The translations under genes were made by a program, and so were the position numbers. Under the pieces are notes generated by a model that made no database searches, had not been told where the DNA came from, and worked only from the letters and a program-made list of their open reading frames with translations. Below are positions 1 to 5,521 of a stretch of 6,812 nt of DNA, in pieces. The stretch is from DAOTXL01 sp034434895 (GTDB taxonomy: Bacteria > Chloroflexota > Anaerolineae > JAAYZQ01). Numbering within the stretch: position 1 is the first letter of the stretch; each line of letters opens with the position of its first letter. Location: NCBI GenBank assembly GCA_034434895.1, contig DAOTYI010000209.1:1-6812 (forward strand), in the 5' to 3' direction.

Positions 1-144
1 CCCGCCCCCGGTCCCGACCTGATCATGCCGGCCGTGGAGCTGGCGGAGAAAAACTTCAAGACGGCCATCACCCTCTTCCTGGCCCTGATCCTGGTCCTGA
101 CCGCCCTGAGCATCAAACCGAAAAAGGAAAGCGGCAAGAAGTAG
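1..144 (+). CDS. C-terminal end of an unidentified membrane protein (partial, 5' end outside the window)
   Basis: Frame 1 is open from the first base to a TAG at 142-144, giving the last 47 residues of a protein. Seen: a short acidic/amphipathic piece (VELAEKNFK), one strongly hydrophobic stretch of about 16-17 residues (roughly residues 21-38 of the visible part, ITLFLALILVLTAL), and a lysine-rich tail ending PKKESGKK. This looks like a final transmembrane helix with a positively charged, probably cytoplasmic C-terminus. The stop lies 5 nt before the next start, so it is probably the upstream cistron of the same operon. I do not recognise the family; the visible part is too short and generic. 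That it is coding is supported by the open frame, the sensible hydrophobic pattern and the close spacing. Confidence 0.6.
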   Translation, partial: PAPGPDLIMPAVELAEKNFKTAITLFLALILVLTALSIKPKKESGKK

Positions 145-149
145 CAGCC

Positions 150-701
150 ATGGGGCCGATCGAAATCTTGTGGGGCGCGATTGCGCTCATGTTCATTGTG
201 ATCGCCGTCGCGCGCGGCTACAACAAGGAGCTGGGGGCCACAATCCTCATGCTCGTCGCCCTGCTCATCCTCAATCTGCTGGACAGCCGGTTGCGGCTGA
301 ACGAACGCCTGCCCAGACTGCTGGAAACCTACCTCTTTCGCCAACCGGAACAGGAGGAGATGGTCAGGCTCTGTTCGATGCTGGTCTATCAGGCGGTTTT
401 TGTGGCTATCACCTATGCCAGCTACGCTGGCCGGGTGTTGGAGTGGGAAGGGACGACGGCCGGCGGGAGGGTGAAAACGGCGCTGAGCTTGCTGGTGGGG
501 GCGATCAACGGCTGGCTGGTATCGGGGACGCTGTGGTACTATCTGGACCGGTACGACTACCCCCTGCCAGAACAGATCATCCGCCTGCCGCTCACCCCCC
601 TGGCCCAGGAGCTGGTCAAGTTTTTGCCGCCGGCCGTCCTGACCACCAATGCCCTGGTGTTGATCATCGCCGTCATGCTGGTCTTGCGGGTGCGAAAATG
701 A
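150..701 (+). CDS. CvpA-like integral membrane protein, 183 aa
   Basis: A small polytopic membrane protein. Hydrophobic segments are visible at about residues 4-21, 27-45, 73-92, 110-131 and 163-180, so four or five transmembrane helices. The first helix is followed by a glycine/charged turn (ARGYNKELGA, 21-30), and a later helix carries a glycine-rich entry (LLVGAINGWLVSG, 114-126). Both resemble the layout of CvpA (colicin V production) family proteins, which are about 160-180 aa with four helices, but this is a pattern match, not a proven homology. The ATG at 150 puts the first helix at the N-terminus as expected. No strong Shine-Dalgarno is visible (only AAGAAG at 136-141). The gene ends in ATGA, its TGA (699-701) overlapping the murC ATG (698-700), so it is probably translated together with murC. 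Its role here is unknown; a cell-envelope role is inferred from context only. Confidence 0.75.
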   Translation: MGPIEILWGAIALMFIVIAVARGYNKELGATILMLVALLILNLLDSRLRLNERLPRLLETYLFRQPEQEEMVRLCSMLVYQAVFVAITYASYAGRVLEWEGTTAGGRVKTALSLLVGAINGWLVSGTLWYYLDRYDYPLPEQIIRLPLTPLAQELVKFLPPAVLTTNALVLIIAVMLVLRVRK

Positions 702-2074
702 ACGGGTGGCAACTCCAGGACCTCACCGCCGTCCATCTGGTGGGCATCGGGGGCATCGGCCTGTCGGCCATCGCCCGGGTGCTGCACGGCCGGGGCTATC
801 GGGTCTCCGGCTCTGACCGGCAGCCGTCGGCCCTCACGGCTGCCCTGGCTGCCGAGGGGATGACCATCTACATCGGCCACCGCGCTGAGCAGGTGGCCGG
901 CGCCGGGCTGGTGATCGTCTCTTCGGCGGTGCCGGATGAGAACCCGGAGGTGGTTGAGGCTCGACGGCGGGGGCTGCCGGTGGTCAAACGGGAGCAGTTG
1001 CTGGGTGAGTTGACGGCCGGCAAGAAGGTCATCGCTGTGGCCGGGGCTCATGGCAAGACGACGACCACGGCCATGATCGCCTGGATCCTGCTCCAGGCCG
1101 GCCTGGACCCCACCTTTATCGTCGGCGGCGTGCTGCAAAACCTGGGGACCAACGCCCGCACCGGGGCCGGGCCGCACTTTGTCATCGAGGCGGACGAGTA
1201 TGACCGGGCCTTCCTGGGGCTGCACCCGGACGTGGCGGCGATCACCGCCCTGGAGCATGATCATCCCGACTGCTACCCCACCTTCGACGCCATGCGGGGG
1301 GCATTCTCCGCATTTGTCGGCCAGGTGGTGGCCGGCGGCCTGCTCGTCGTCAATGGCGAGGATGAGGAAGCCAGGCATATGGGGGAACAGGCTGCCGGCC
1401 TGCGGGTAATCACCTACGGGCTGGACAGGCGGTGGGATTGGTGGGCTGCGGGGGAGCAGTTGGGCAGCAGCTCCGCCTTCGAGGTGTGGCGGGGCGGCGA
1501 ACGGCTGGGGGTCTGCGCCCTGCAGGTGCCGGGCCGGCACAACCTGCTCAACGCCCTGGCAGCTCTGGCCGTCAGTGCCGGGGTGGGGGTGGAGTTCGAG
1601 CCGGCAGCGGCAGCCCTGACCCGCTTCCGGGGCACGGCGCGCCGCTTTGAGGTCAAAGGCCACGCCGGCGGGATCACGGTGGTGGACGACTATGCCCATC
1701 ACCCGACCGAAATCCGGGCCACCCTGGCCGCAGCGCGGCTCAAGTATCCGGGGCGGCCCCTCTGGGCGGTATTCCAGCCCCATACCTACAGCCGCACAGC
1801 CGCCCTGCTGGACGGCTTTGCGGCCGCCTTTGACCAGGCCGATCATGTGGTGGTGACCGGCATCTATGCCGCCCGGGAGCAAGACACGCTGGGCCTTTCC
1901 GGCCAGGAGATCGTGGCCCGCATGGACCACCCCGACGCCCGCTATGTCGAAACCTTGGAGCAGGCCGTGGAGGTCTTGCAGGCCGGCGTCCGGCCGGGCG
2001 ACCTCGTCATCACCCTGGGGGCCGGGGACGGCTACCTGGTGGGCGAGTGGTTGTTGGAGAGGCAGAAAAGGTGA
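698..2074 (+). CDS. murC: UDP-N-acetylmuramate--L-alanine ligase MurC, 458 aa
   Basis: Cytoplasmic ATP-dependent ligase that adds L-Ala to UDP-MurNAc, the first amino acid of the peptidoglycan stem peptide. All three Mur ligase domains are present. The N-terminal UDP-binding Rossmann part has HLVGIGGIGLSAIA (13-26). The central ATPase has the P-loop GAHGKTTTT (116-124), EADEYD (164-169) and the MurC-type HDHPD (187-191). The C-terminal domain has DDYAHHPTE (330-338), then QPHTYSR and a final GAGDGY. Length is normal for MurC (about 450-490). The frame stays open far upstream (to 170), but the family begins just before the Rossmann motif, and the ATG at 698 overlaps the preceding stop as ATGA. 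There is no clear Shine-Dalgarno, which fits stop-start coupling to the CvpA-like gene. The 3' end overlaps murB (GTGA at 2071-2074). No damage is seen in the catalytic motifs. Confidence 0.98.
   Translation: MNGWQLQDLTAVHLVGIGGIGLSAIARVLHGRGYRVSGSDRQPSALTAALAAEGMTIYIGHRAEQVAGAGLVIVSSAVPDENPEVVEARRRGLPVVKREQLLGELTAGKKVIAVAGAHGKTTTTAMIAWILLQAGLDPTFIVGGVLQNLGTNARTGAGPHFVIEADEYDRAFLGLHPDVAAITALEHDHPDCYPTFDAMRGAFSAFVGQVVAGGLLVVNGEDEEARHMGEQAAGLRVITYGLDRRWDWWAAGEQLGSSSAFEVWRGGERLGVCALQVPGRHNLLNALAALAVSAGVGVEFEPAAAALTRFRGTARRFEVKGHAGGITVVDDYAHHPTEIRATLAAARLKYPGRPLWAVFQPHTYSRTAALLDGFAAAFDQADHVVVTGIYAAREQDTLGLSGQEIVARMDHPDARYVETLEQAVEVLQAGVRPGDLVITLGAGDGYLVGEWLLERQKR
2056..2062 (+). promoter_or_regulatory. 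Ribosome binding site of murB
   Basis: GGAGAGG lies inside the last codons of murC, 8 nt before the GTG at 2071. This spacing decides for the GTG at 2071 rather than the in-frame GTG at 2047, which lacks such a site and would lengthen the overlap with murC. Confidence 0.7.
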
Positions 2075-3009
2075 CCGCCGACAGCCCCGACCTGGCCCTG
2101 CGCCATCTGGCCGACGCTCTACGCCTGGCGTTGGGGCCGATGGCGGTGCGGGAGCGCCAGCCGCTGGCCCGCCACACGGCCCTGGGCATCGGCGGGCCGG
2201 CAGACCTGCTGGCCGTGGCCCACACGGCCGACACGCTGCGTCAGATTGTGTCCCTGGCCTGGCATCACCAGGTACCGTGCCGGGTGTTGGGCGGAGGGTC
2301 CAACGTGCTGGTCAGCGACAGGGGGGTGCGTGGCCTGGTGGTGCTCAACCGGGCGCGGGCGGTGAGCTTTGTCGGCACGCAGGTCAGGGCTGAAAGTGGT
2401 GCCCTGCTGACCAGGGTGGCACGGCAATGTGTGGCCCGGGGTCTGGCCGGGCTGGAGTGGGCAGCCGGCATTCCCGGCACGGTGGGAGGGGCCATGGTGG
2501 GCAACGCCGGAGCCTGGGGGGGAGAGATCGCCTCCACCCTGACTCGGGCAACCGTTCTGGAAGCGGGCCCTGGTGTGGTCGAATGGCCAGTGGAACGGTT
2601 CGGCTACGGCTACCGGACCAGTGTGCTCAAGCAGAACCCACAATCCGCCGTCGTGCTGGAGGCCGAGTTTGCCCTGCGGATGGAGGAGCGGAAAGGGTTA
2701 GAAGCTCGCCTGGCCGAGATCGCCGCCCGGCGCAAGGCCGCTCAGCCGCCCGGTGCGAGCTGCGGTTCGGTGTTCAAGAATCCGCCGGGCGATTACGCCG
2801 GACGGCTGATCGAAGCAGCCGGGCTGAAAGGGCAGCGGCACGGTGCAGCCGAGATCTCACCGTTGCATGCCAATTTCATCCTCAATCATGGCCGGGCCAC
2901 AGCCGCCGATGTCAAAGCCCTGATAGACCTGGCCCGCCAGGAGGTCGAGGCGCGGTTTGGGGTGGTGTTGGAGCTGGAGATCGAGCTGCTTGGCGAGTGG
3001 GAAAAATAG
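2071..3009 (+). CDS. murB: UDP-N-acetylenolpyruvoylglucosamine reductase MurB, 312 aa
   Basis: FAD-dependent, NADPH-using cytoplasmic enzyme that reduces UDP-GlcNAc-enolpyruvate to UDP-MurNAc, the step that makes the substrate of MurC. The FAD-binding part shows RHTALGIGGPAD (34-45), GGGSN (74-78), IPGTVGG (134-140) and GNAGAWGG (144-151). The substrate-binding part shows YGYRTS (179-184, conserved Arg182) and GSVFKNP (232-238), where Ser233 is the expected proton donor. HANFI (266-270) and the C-terminal ELEIELLG (301-308), which should carry the catalytic Glu, complete the family pattern. The length fits type II MurB. Start chosen at GTG 2071, overlapping the murC TGA and preceded by GGAGAGG. 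It is followed by an AT-rich gap holding the promoter of the next gene, and I see no terminator between them. Confidence 0.97.
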   Translation: MTADSPDLALRHLADALRLALGPMAVRERQPLARHTALGIGGPADLLAVAHTADTLRQIVSLAWHHQVPCRVLGGGSNVLVSDRGVRGLVVLNRARAVSFVGTQVRAESGALLTRVARQCVARGLAGLEWAAGIPGTVGGAMVGNAGAWGGEIASTLTRATVLEAGPGVVEWPVERFGYGYRTSVLKQNPQSAVVLEAEFALRMEERKGLEARLAEIAARRKAAQPPGASCGSVFKNPPGDYAGRLIEAAGLKGQRHGAAEISPLHANFILNHGRATAADVKALIDLARQEVEARFGVVLELEIELLGEWEK

Positions 3010-3012
3010 TAC

Positions 3013-3048
3013 TCAAGGACTAGTAGTTCAGGACTTGCAAGATACTAG
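3013..3048 (+). repeat. Short direct and inverted repeats around the ddl promoter (possible operator)
   Basis: Within the AT-rich gap, AGGACT occurs at 3016-3021 and again at 3030-3035 (14 nt apart). CTAGTA (3020-3025) is mirrored by TACTAG (3043-3048), and CTTGCAAG (3034-3041) is a perfect palindrome covering the -35 box. These could bind a regulator of ddl, but each element is short and may be chance in an AT-rich spacer. Confidence 0.3.
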
Positions 3049-3069
3049 ATATTGTGGTATAATGAGCCA
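3035..3069 (+). promoter_or_regulatory. Sigma70-type extended -10 promoter driving ddl
   Basis: -35 box TTGCAA at 3035-3040, a 17-nt spacer, and -10 box TATAAT at 3058-3063. TG at 3055-3056 forms an extended -10 (TGGTATAAT). The -10 is a perfect consensus in an otherwise GC-rich window. A start site about 6-8 nt after the -10 falls at about 3069-3071, on the ddl ATG itself, so the transcript would have little or no leader. No Shine-Dalgarno lies between the -10 and the ATG, which agrees with leaderless initiation. The box match is seen directly; activity and the exact start are inferred. Confidence 0.8.
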
Positions 3070-4208
3070 TGAAGAAAAAGCTGCGAGTGGGGCTTATTTT
3101 TGGCGGCCGTTCAGGCGAGCACGAGGTCTCGCTCATCTCAGCTCAGGGGGTGATGAACGCCCTGGACAGGGACAGGTATGAGATCGTGCCCATCGGCATC
3201 ACCAAAGAGGGCCGATGGCTGGCCTCGGGCGATCCGCTGCAGGCCTTGACTTCCGGGGTGGTGGCTGCCAGCCAGCCGGCCGCCCTGCTGGCCGAACCGT
3301 CACAGCGAGGGCTGATGCGCCTGGAAGAGCAGGAACAGCAACGGGCCCTGCGCGCCATCCAGATCAGCCAGTTGGATGTGGTCTTTCCGGTGTTGCACGG
3401 TCCTTACGGCGAAGACGGGACGGTCCAGGGATTGCTGGAACTGGCCGGCATTCCCTACGTCGGGGCCGGGGTCGCTGCTTCGGCGGTGGGCATGGACAAG
3501 GCGCTGTTCAAAGATATCGCCCGCGCCCACGGGTTGCCGGTGGTGCCCTACCTGGTCGTCAAGCGCAAAGCCTGGGAGCAGCAGCCAGAGGAGACGATTG
3601 CCTACATTGAAGCGGAGATCGGCTACAACTGTTTTGTCAAGCCGGCCAATCTGGGTTCCAGCGTCGGCGTCTCCAAGGCCCGCAACCGGGCCGAACTGCG
3701 GGCCGCGCTGGAGGAGGCTGCCCGCTACGACCGCAAGTTGCTGATCGAGGTGGCGGTGGACGCCCGGGAGATCGAAGTCAGCGTGCTGGGCAACGACGAA
3801 CCGATCGCCAGCGTGCCGGGGGAGATCATCCCCAGCCGCGAATTTTACGACTATGCGGCCAAGTATCTGGACGGCCGCTCAGAACTGCTGATTCCGGCGC
3901 CGATCCCGGACGAAACGGCCCAACTGGTGCGCCGGCTGGCGGTGGAGGCTTACCTGGCTATTGACTGTGCCGGCATGGCCCGCGCCGATTTTTTGCTCGA
4001 CCGGCACAGCGGCCAGGTGTACCTGAATGAACTGAACACCATTCCCGGCTTTACACCCATCAGCATGTATCCCAAGCTGTGGGAAGCCAGTGGCCTCTCC
4101 TACAGCGAGCTGATTGACCGGCTGATCGAACTGGCCCTGGAGCGGCACGCCGACAAAAGCCGCTCGGCCACCTCGTACCAGAGGCTGGAGCAGGACCATG
4201 CGCATTGA
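3069..4208 (+). CDS. ddl: D-alanine--D-alanine ligase Ddl, 379 aa
   Basis: ATP-grasp ligase joining two D-Ala molecules to make the dipeptide that MurF adds to the peptidoglycan precursor. The N-terminal signature is FGGRSGEHEVSL (11-22), followed by FPVLHGPYGEDGTVQG (106-121), VGAGVAASAVGMDK (131-144), FVKPANLGSSVGVSK (189-203) and LIEVAVDAREIEVSV (225-239). The omega loop is EFYDYAAKY (258-266), and the C-terminal Mg/ATP sites are GMARADF (302-308) and NELNTIPGF (320-328). Compared with E. coli DdlB, the Glu15-Ser150-Tyr216 triad appears intact as Glu17, Ser197 and Tyr266. Tyr at the last site is typical of D-Ala-D-Ala rather than D-Ala-D-Lac ligases. Length is in the upper normal range. 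The ATG at 3069 lacks a Shine-Dalgarno and sits about 6 nt after a -10 box. The 3' end overlaps ftsQ by 11 nt. Confidence 0.97.
   Translation: MKKKLRVGLIFGGRSGEHEVSLISAQGVMNALDRDRYEIVPIGITKEGRWLASGDPLQALTSGVVAASQPAALLAEPSQRGLMRLEEQEQQRALRAIQISQLDVVFPVLHGPYGEDGTVQGLLELAGIPYVGAGVAASAVGMDKALFKDIARAHGLPVVPYLVVKRKAWEQQPEETIAYIEAEIGYNCFVKPANLGSSVGVSKARNRAELRAALEEAARYDRKLLIEVAVDAREIEVSVLGNDEPIASVPGEIIPSREFYDYAAKYLDGRSELLIPAPIPDETAQLVRRLAVEAYLAIDCAGMARADFLLDRHSGQVYLNELNTIPGFTPISMYPKLWEASGLSYSELIDRLIELALERHADKSRSATSYQRLEQDHAH
4187..4190 (+). promoter_or_regulatory. Ribosome binding site of ftsQ
   Basis: GGAG sits 7 nt before the ATG at 4198, inside the last codons of ddl. It supports this ATG as the ftsQ start and an 11-nt ddl/ftsQ overlap. 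Confidence 0.55.
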
Positions 4209-5145
4209 GCTGGTCGAGCCGGACGGCAGGCGGCGCAGGCGCAAGGGAAGGCGTACCCCTGCCCAGACCTTCGACATCGCCATCGCCCAACCCCGCCGTC
4301 AGGCCGAAAAAGGCCGGGGTGCACGGCGCAGCCAGACCCGCTCCCGGCCCCGGGCCAGAGAACGCGCTGCCCGCGCCGAAACCTTGATCAGGCCCAGGAG
4401 CAGTTGGCGGACCTTCTGGGTGCGGCTGCCGGCCCTGTTCCTCCTGGCCGGGTTGATCGCAGCGACCGTTTACCTGTCGCTCGACCCCCGGTTTTATGTC
4501 TATGAGGCCCAGATCGTGGGCGCTCATCACCTGGAGGCCAAAGCCATCTACCGCAGGTCAGGTGTGGACGAGCATCATATCTTCTGGATCGAGCCGCAGC
4601 AGGTGGCCGGCCAGATCTCCCAGATGCCGGGGATCAAAGCGGTGCGCGTGCGCTGCGCCCTGCCGGCGCAGGTGACCATCGAGGTGGAGGAACGGGAACC
4701 GGTAGTCCTGTGGCGGGCCCTTGCCCAAGGCCGGGATTGGTGGCTGGACGAAGAGGGGGTGGTCCTGCCCTACCATGGCGATGTCAACTCACCCACCACG
4801 CTTTTCGTGGTGGATTCCAGCCAACGCTTCCTCCAGGTCGGGGAGCGCCTGACGCCGGAGGGGATCGTCCATTCGGTGCAGCAGTGGGCCGCTGCCCTGC
4901 CGGGGGTAAGGGTTTTTTTCTACGAGGCTGAGCGGGGATTGAGCTTTACCCACCAGGCGGCCGGCGGGCAATGGCCGGTGTATGTGGGCGACAGCCAGGA
5001 CCTGCAGCGCAAGATCGAGGTGGTCCAGGCCCTCCATGAGCGCCTGAGGGCCCGGGGCATCCAGCCGCGCTACGTGGATGTGCGCTGGGCCGATCACCCG
5101 GCCTACGGCAAACCGATCGCTCAGGAAAGCGGAGGAGGTAATTAG
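4198..5145 (+). CDS. ftsQ: Cell division protein FtsQ (POTRA domain), 315 aa
   Basis: Bitopic divisome protein (FtsQ/DivIB family) that, in well-studied bacteria, links FtsL/FtsB to the rest of the septal machinery from the outer face of the membrane. Seen: a long arginine-rich cytoplasmic tail (1-72, 24 of 72 residues basic, with RRRRRKGRR at 11-19), one transmembrane helix (about 77-95), and a POTRA domain from FYVYEAQIVGAHHLE (99-113) to IEVEEREPVVLW (161-172). A C-terminal FtsQ-type beta domain follows (about 173-300), including the WWLDEEGVVLP segment (181-191) that usually follows the POTRA in this family. The order and spacing are those of FtsQ, although FtsQ sequences vary greatly, so the call rests on architecture plus position between ddl and ftsA. 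The final codons double as the Shine-Dalgarno of the next gene. The basic tail is longer than in E. coli FtsQ. Confidence 0.92.
   Translation: MRIELVEPDGRRRRRKGRRTPAQTFDIAIAQPRRQAEKGRGARRSQTRSRPRARERAARAETLIRPRSSWRTFWVRLPALFLLAGLIAATVYLSLDPRFYVYEAQIVGAHHLEAKAIYRRSGVDEHHIFWIEPQQVAGQISQMPGIKAVRVRCALPAQVTIEVEEREPVVLWRALAQGRDWWLDEEGVVLPYHGDVNSPTTLFVVDSSQRFLQVGERLTPEGIVHSVQQWAAALPGVRVFFYEAERGLSFTHQAAGGQWPVYVGDSQDLQRKIEVVQALHERLRARGIQPRYVDVRWADHPAYGKPIAQESGGGN
5131..5139 (+). promoter_or_regulatory. Strong ribosome binding site of sbp inside the ftsQ 3' end
   Basis: GGAGGAGGT contains AGGAGGT, an essentially perfect Shine-Dalgarno match, and encodes the Gly-Gly-Gly near the FtsQ C-terminus. The nearest in-frame standard start is GTG at 5153, 13 nt downstream. 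This is longer than usual, and the FtsQ stop codon (5143-5145) lies in the spacer. Confidence 0.7.
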
Positions 5146-5152
5146 CTTAGCG

Positions 5153-5521
5153 GTGTGGTGGCTGCCGCTTCTGGGGTTGCTCATCGGCCTGGCGCTGGGC
5201 ACGGCGCTGTCCATCACCGTCCCGGCCCGCTACTCGCGCTATACGGCGATGGCCATCCTGGCCGCCCTCGATTCGGTGCTGGGAGCGGCCCGGGCCGGGT
5301 TGGAGGGCAGCTTTGACAACCGGATCTTTCTGAGCGGCTTTTTCACCAACATCCTCCTGGCCGGCGGGTTGACCTTCCTCGGCGACCGGCTGGGGGTCGA
5401 ACTGTATATGGCCGCGATTGTCGCCTTTGGGGTGCGGCTGTTCAACAACCTGGCACGCATCCGGCGAATACTGCTGGAGAAGATGGAAAGTGGTAGAACC
5501 GAGAACGATCGTCGGCCTTGA
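5153..5521 (+). CDS. sbp: Small basic protein Sbp (DUF1290 family), 122 aa membrane protein
   Basis: A small integral membrane protein matching the Sbp/DUF1290 family, whose B. subtilis member lies just upstream of ftsA. Recognisable family features: a starting hydrophobic helix WWLPLLGLLIGLALGTAL, then VPARYSRYTAMAILAALDSVLG, the segment GSFDNRIFLSGFF followed by TNILLAGGLTFLGDRLGVELY, and AAIVAFGVRLFNNLARIRR. About three membrane helices are likely. Length (122 aa) fits the family. The biochemical role is not established; a link to division is inferred from conserved position. Start chosen at GTG 5153, because family members begin directly with the first helix and a strong Shine-Dalgarno precedes it; an in-frame ATG at 5078 would add 25 residues inside ftsQ. 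The 3' end overlaps ftsA by 32 nt. Confidence 0.92.
   Translation: MWWLPLLGLLIGLALGTALSITVPARYSRYTAMAILAALDSVLGAARAGLEGSFDNRIFLSGFFTNILLAGGLTFLGDRLGVELYMAAIVAFGVRLFNNLARIRRILLEKMESGRTENDRRP
5476..5479 (+). promoter_or_regulatory. Probable ribosome binding site of ftsA
   Basis: GGAG lies 10 nt before the GTG at 5490, within sbp. It supports this GTG as the start, which places the FtsA phosphate-1 motif close to the N-terminus as in the family. Confidence 0.5.

Noticed and set aside
170..697. murC frame open far upstream of its real start, suggesting a fused 634-residue protein
   Set aside because: The upstream part is an Arg/Gly/Ala/Pro-rich out-of-frame reading of the CvpA-like gene. MurC family members begin at about the ATG at 698.
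557..1930. 457-codon open frame on the - strand opposite murC
   Set aside because: It lies almost entirely antisense to an intact, conserved murC. Its product is rich in Pro, Gly, His and Gln without domain logic, a typical high-GC shadow.
2047..2070. Earlier in-frame GTG for murB
   Set aside because: It would add eight residues inside murC and place the GGAGAGG site after the start; GTG 2071 has the right spacing.
3062..3064. ATG overlapping the -10 box just before ddl
   Set aside because: It is out of frame with ddl and would lie upstream of the predicted transcription start.
3069..4208. Van-type D-Ala-D-Lac ligase or resistance cluster
   Set aside because: The omega-loop Tyr is present, no vanH- or vanX-like gene is adjacent, and the gene sits in a housekeeping dcw context.
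5078..5152. Upstream ATG extending sbp by 25 residues
   Set aside because: The extension is the ftsQ coding region read in another frame, with no Shine-Dalgarno. The Sbp family starts directly with the first hydrophobic helix.
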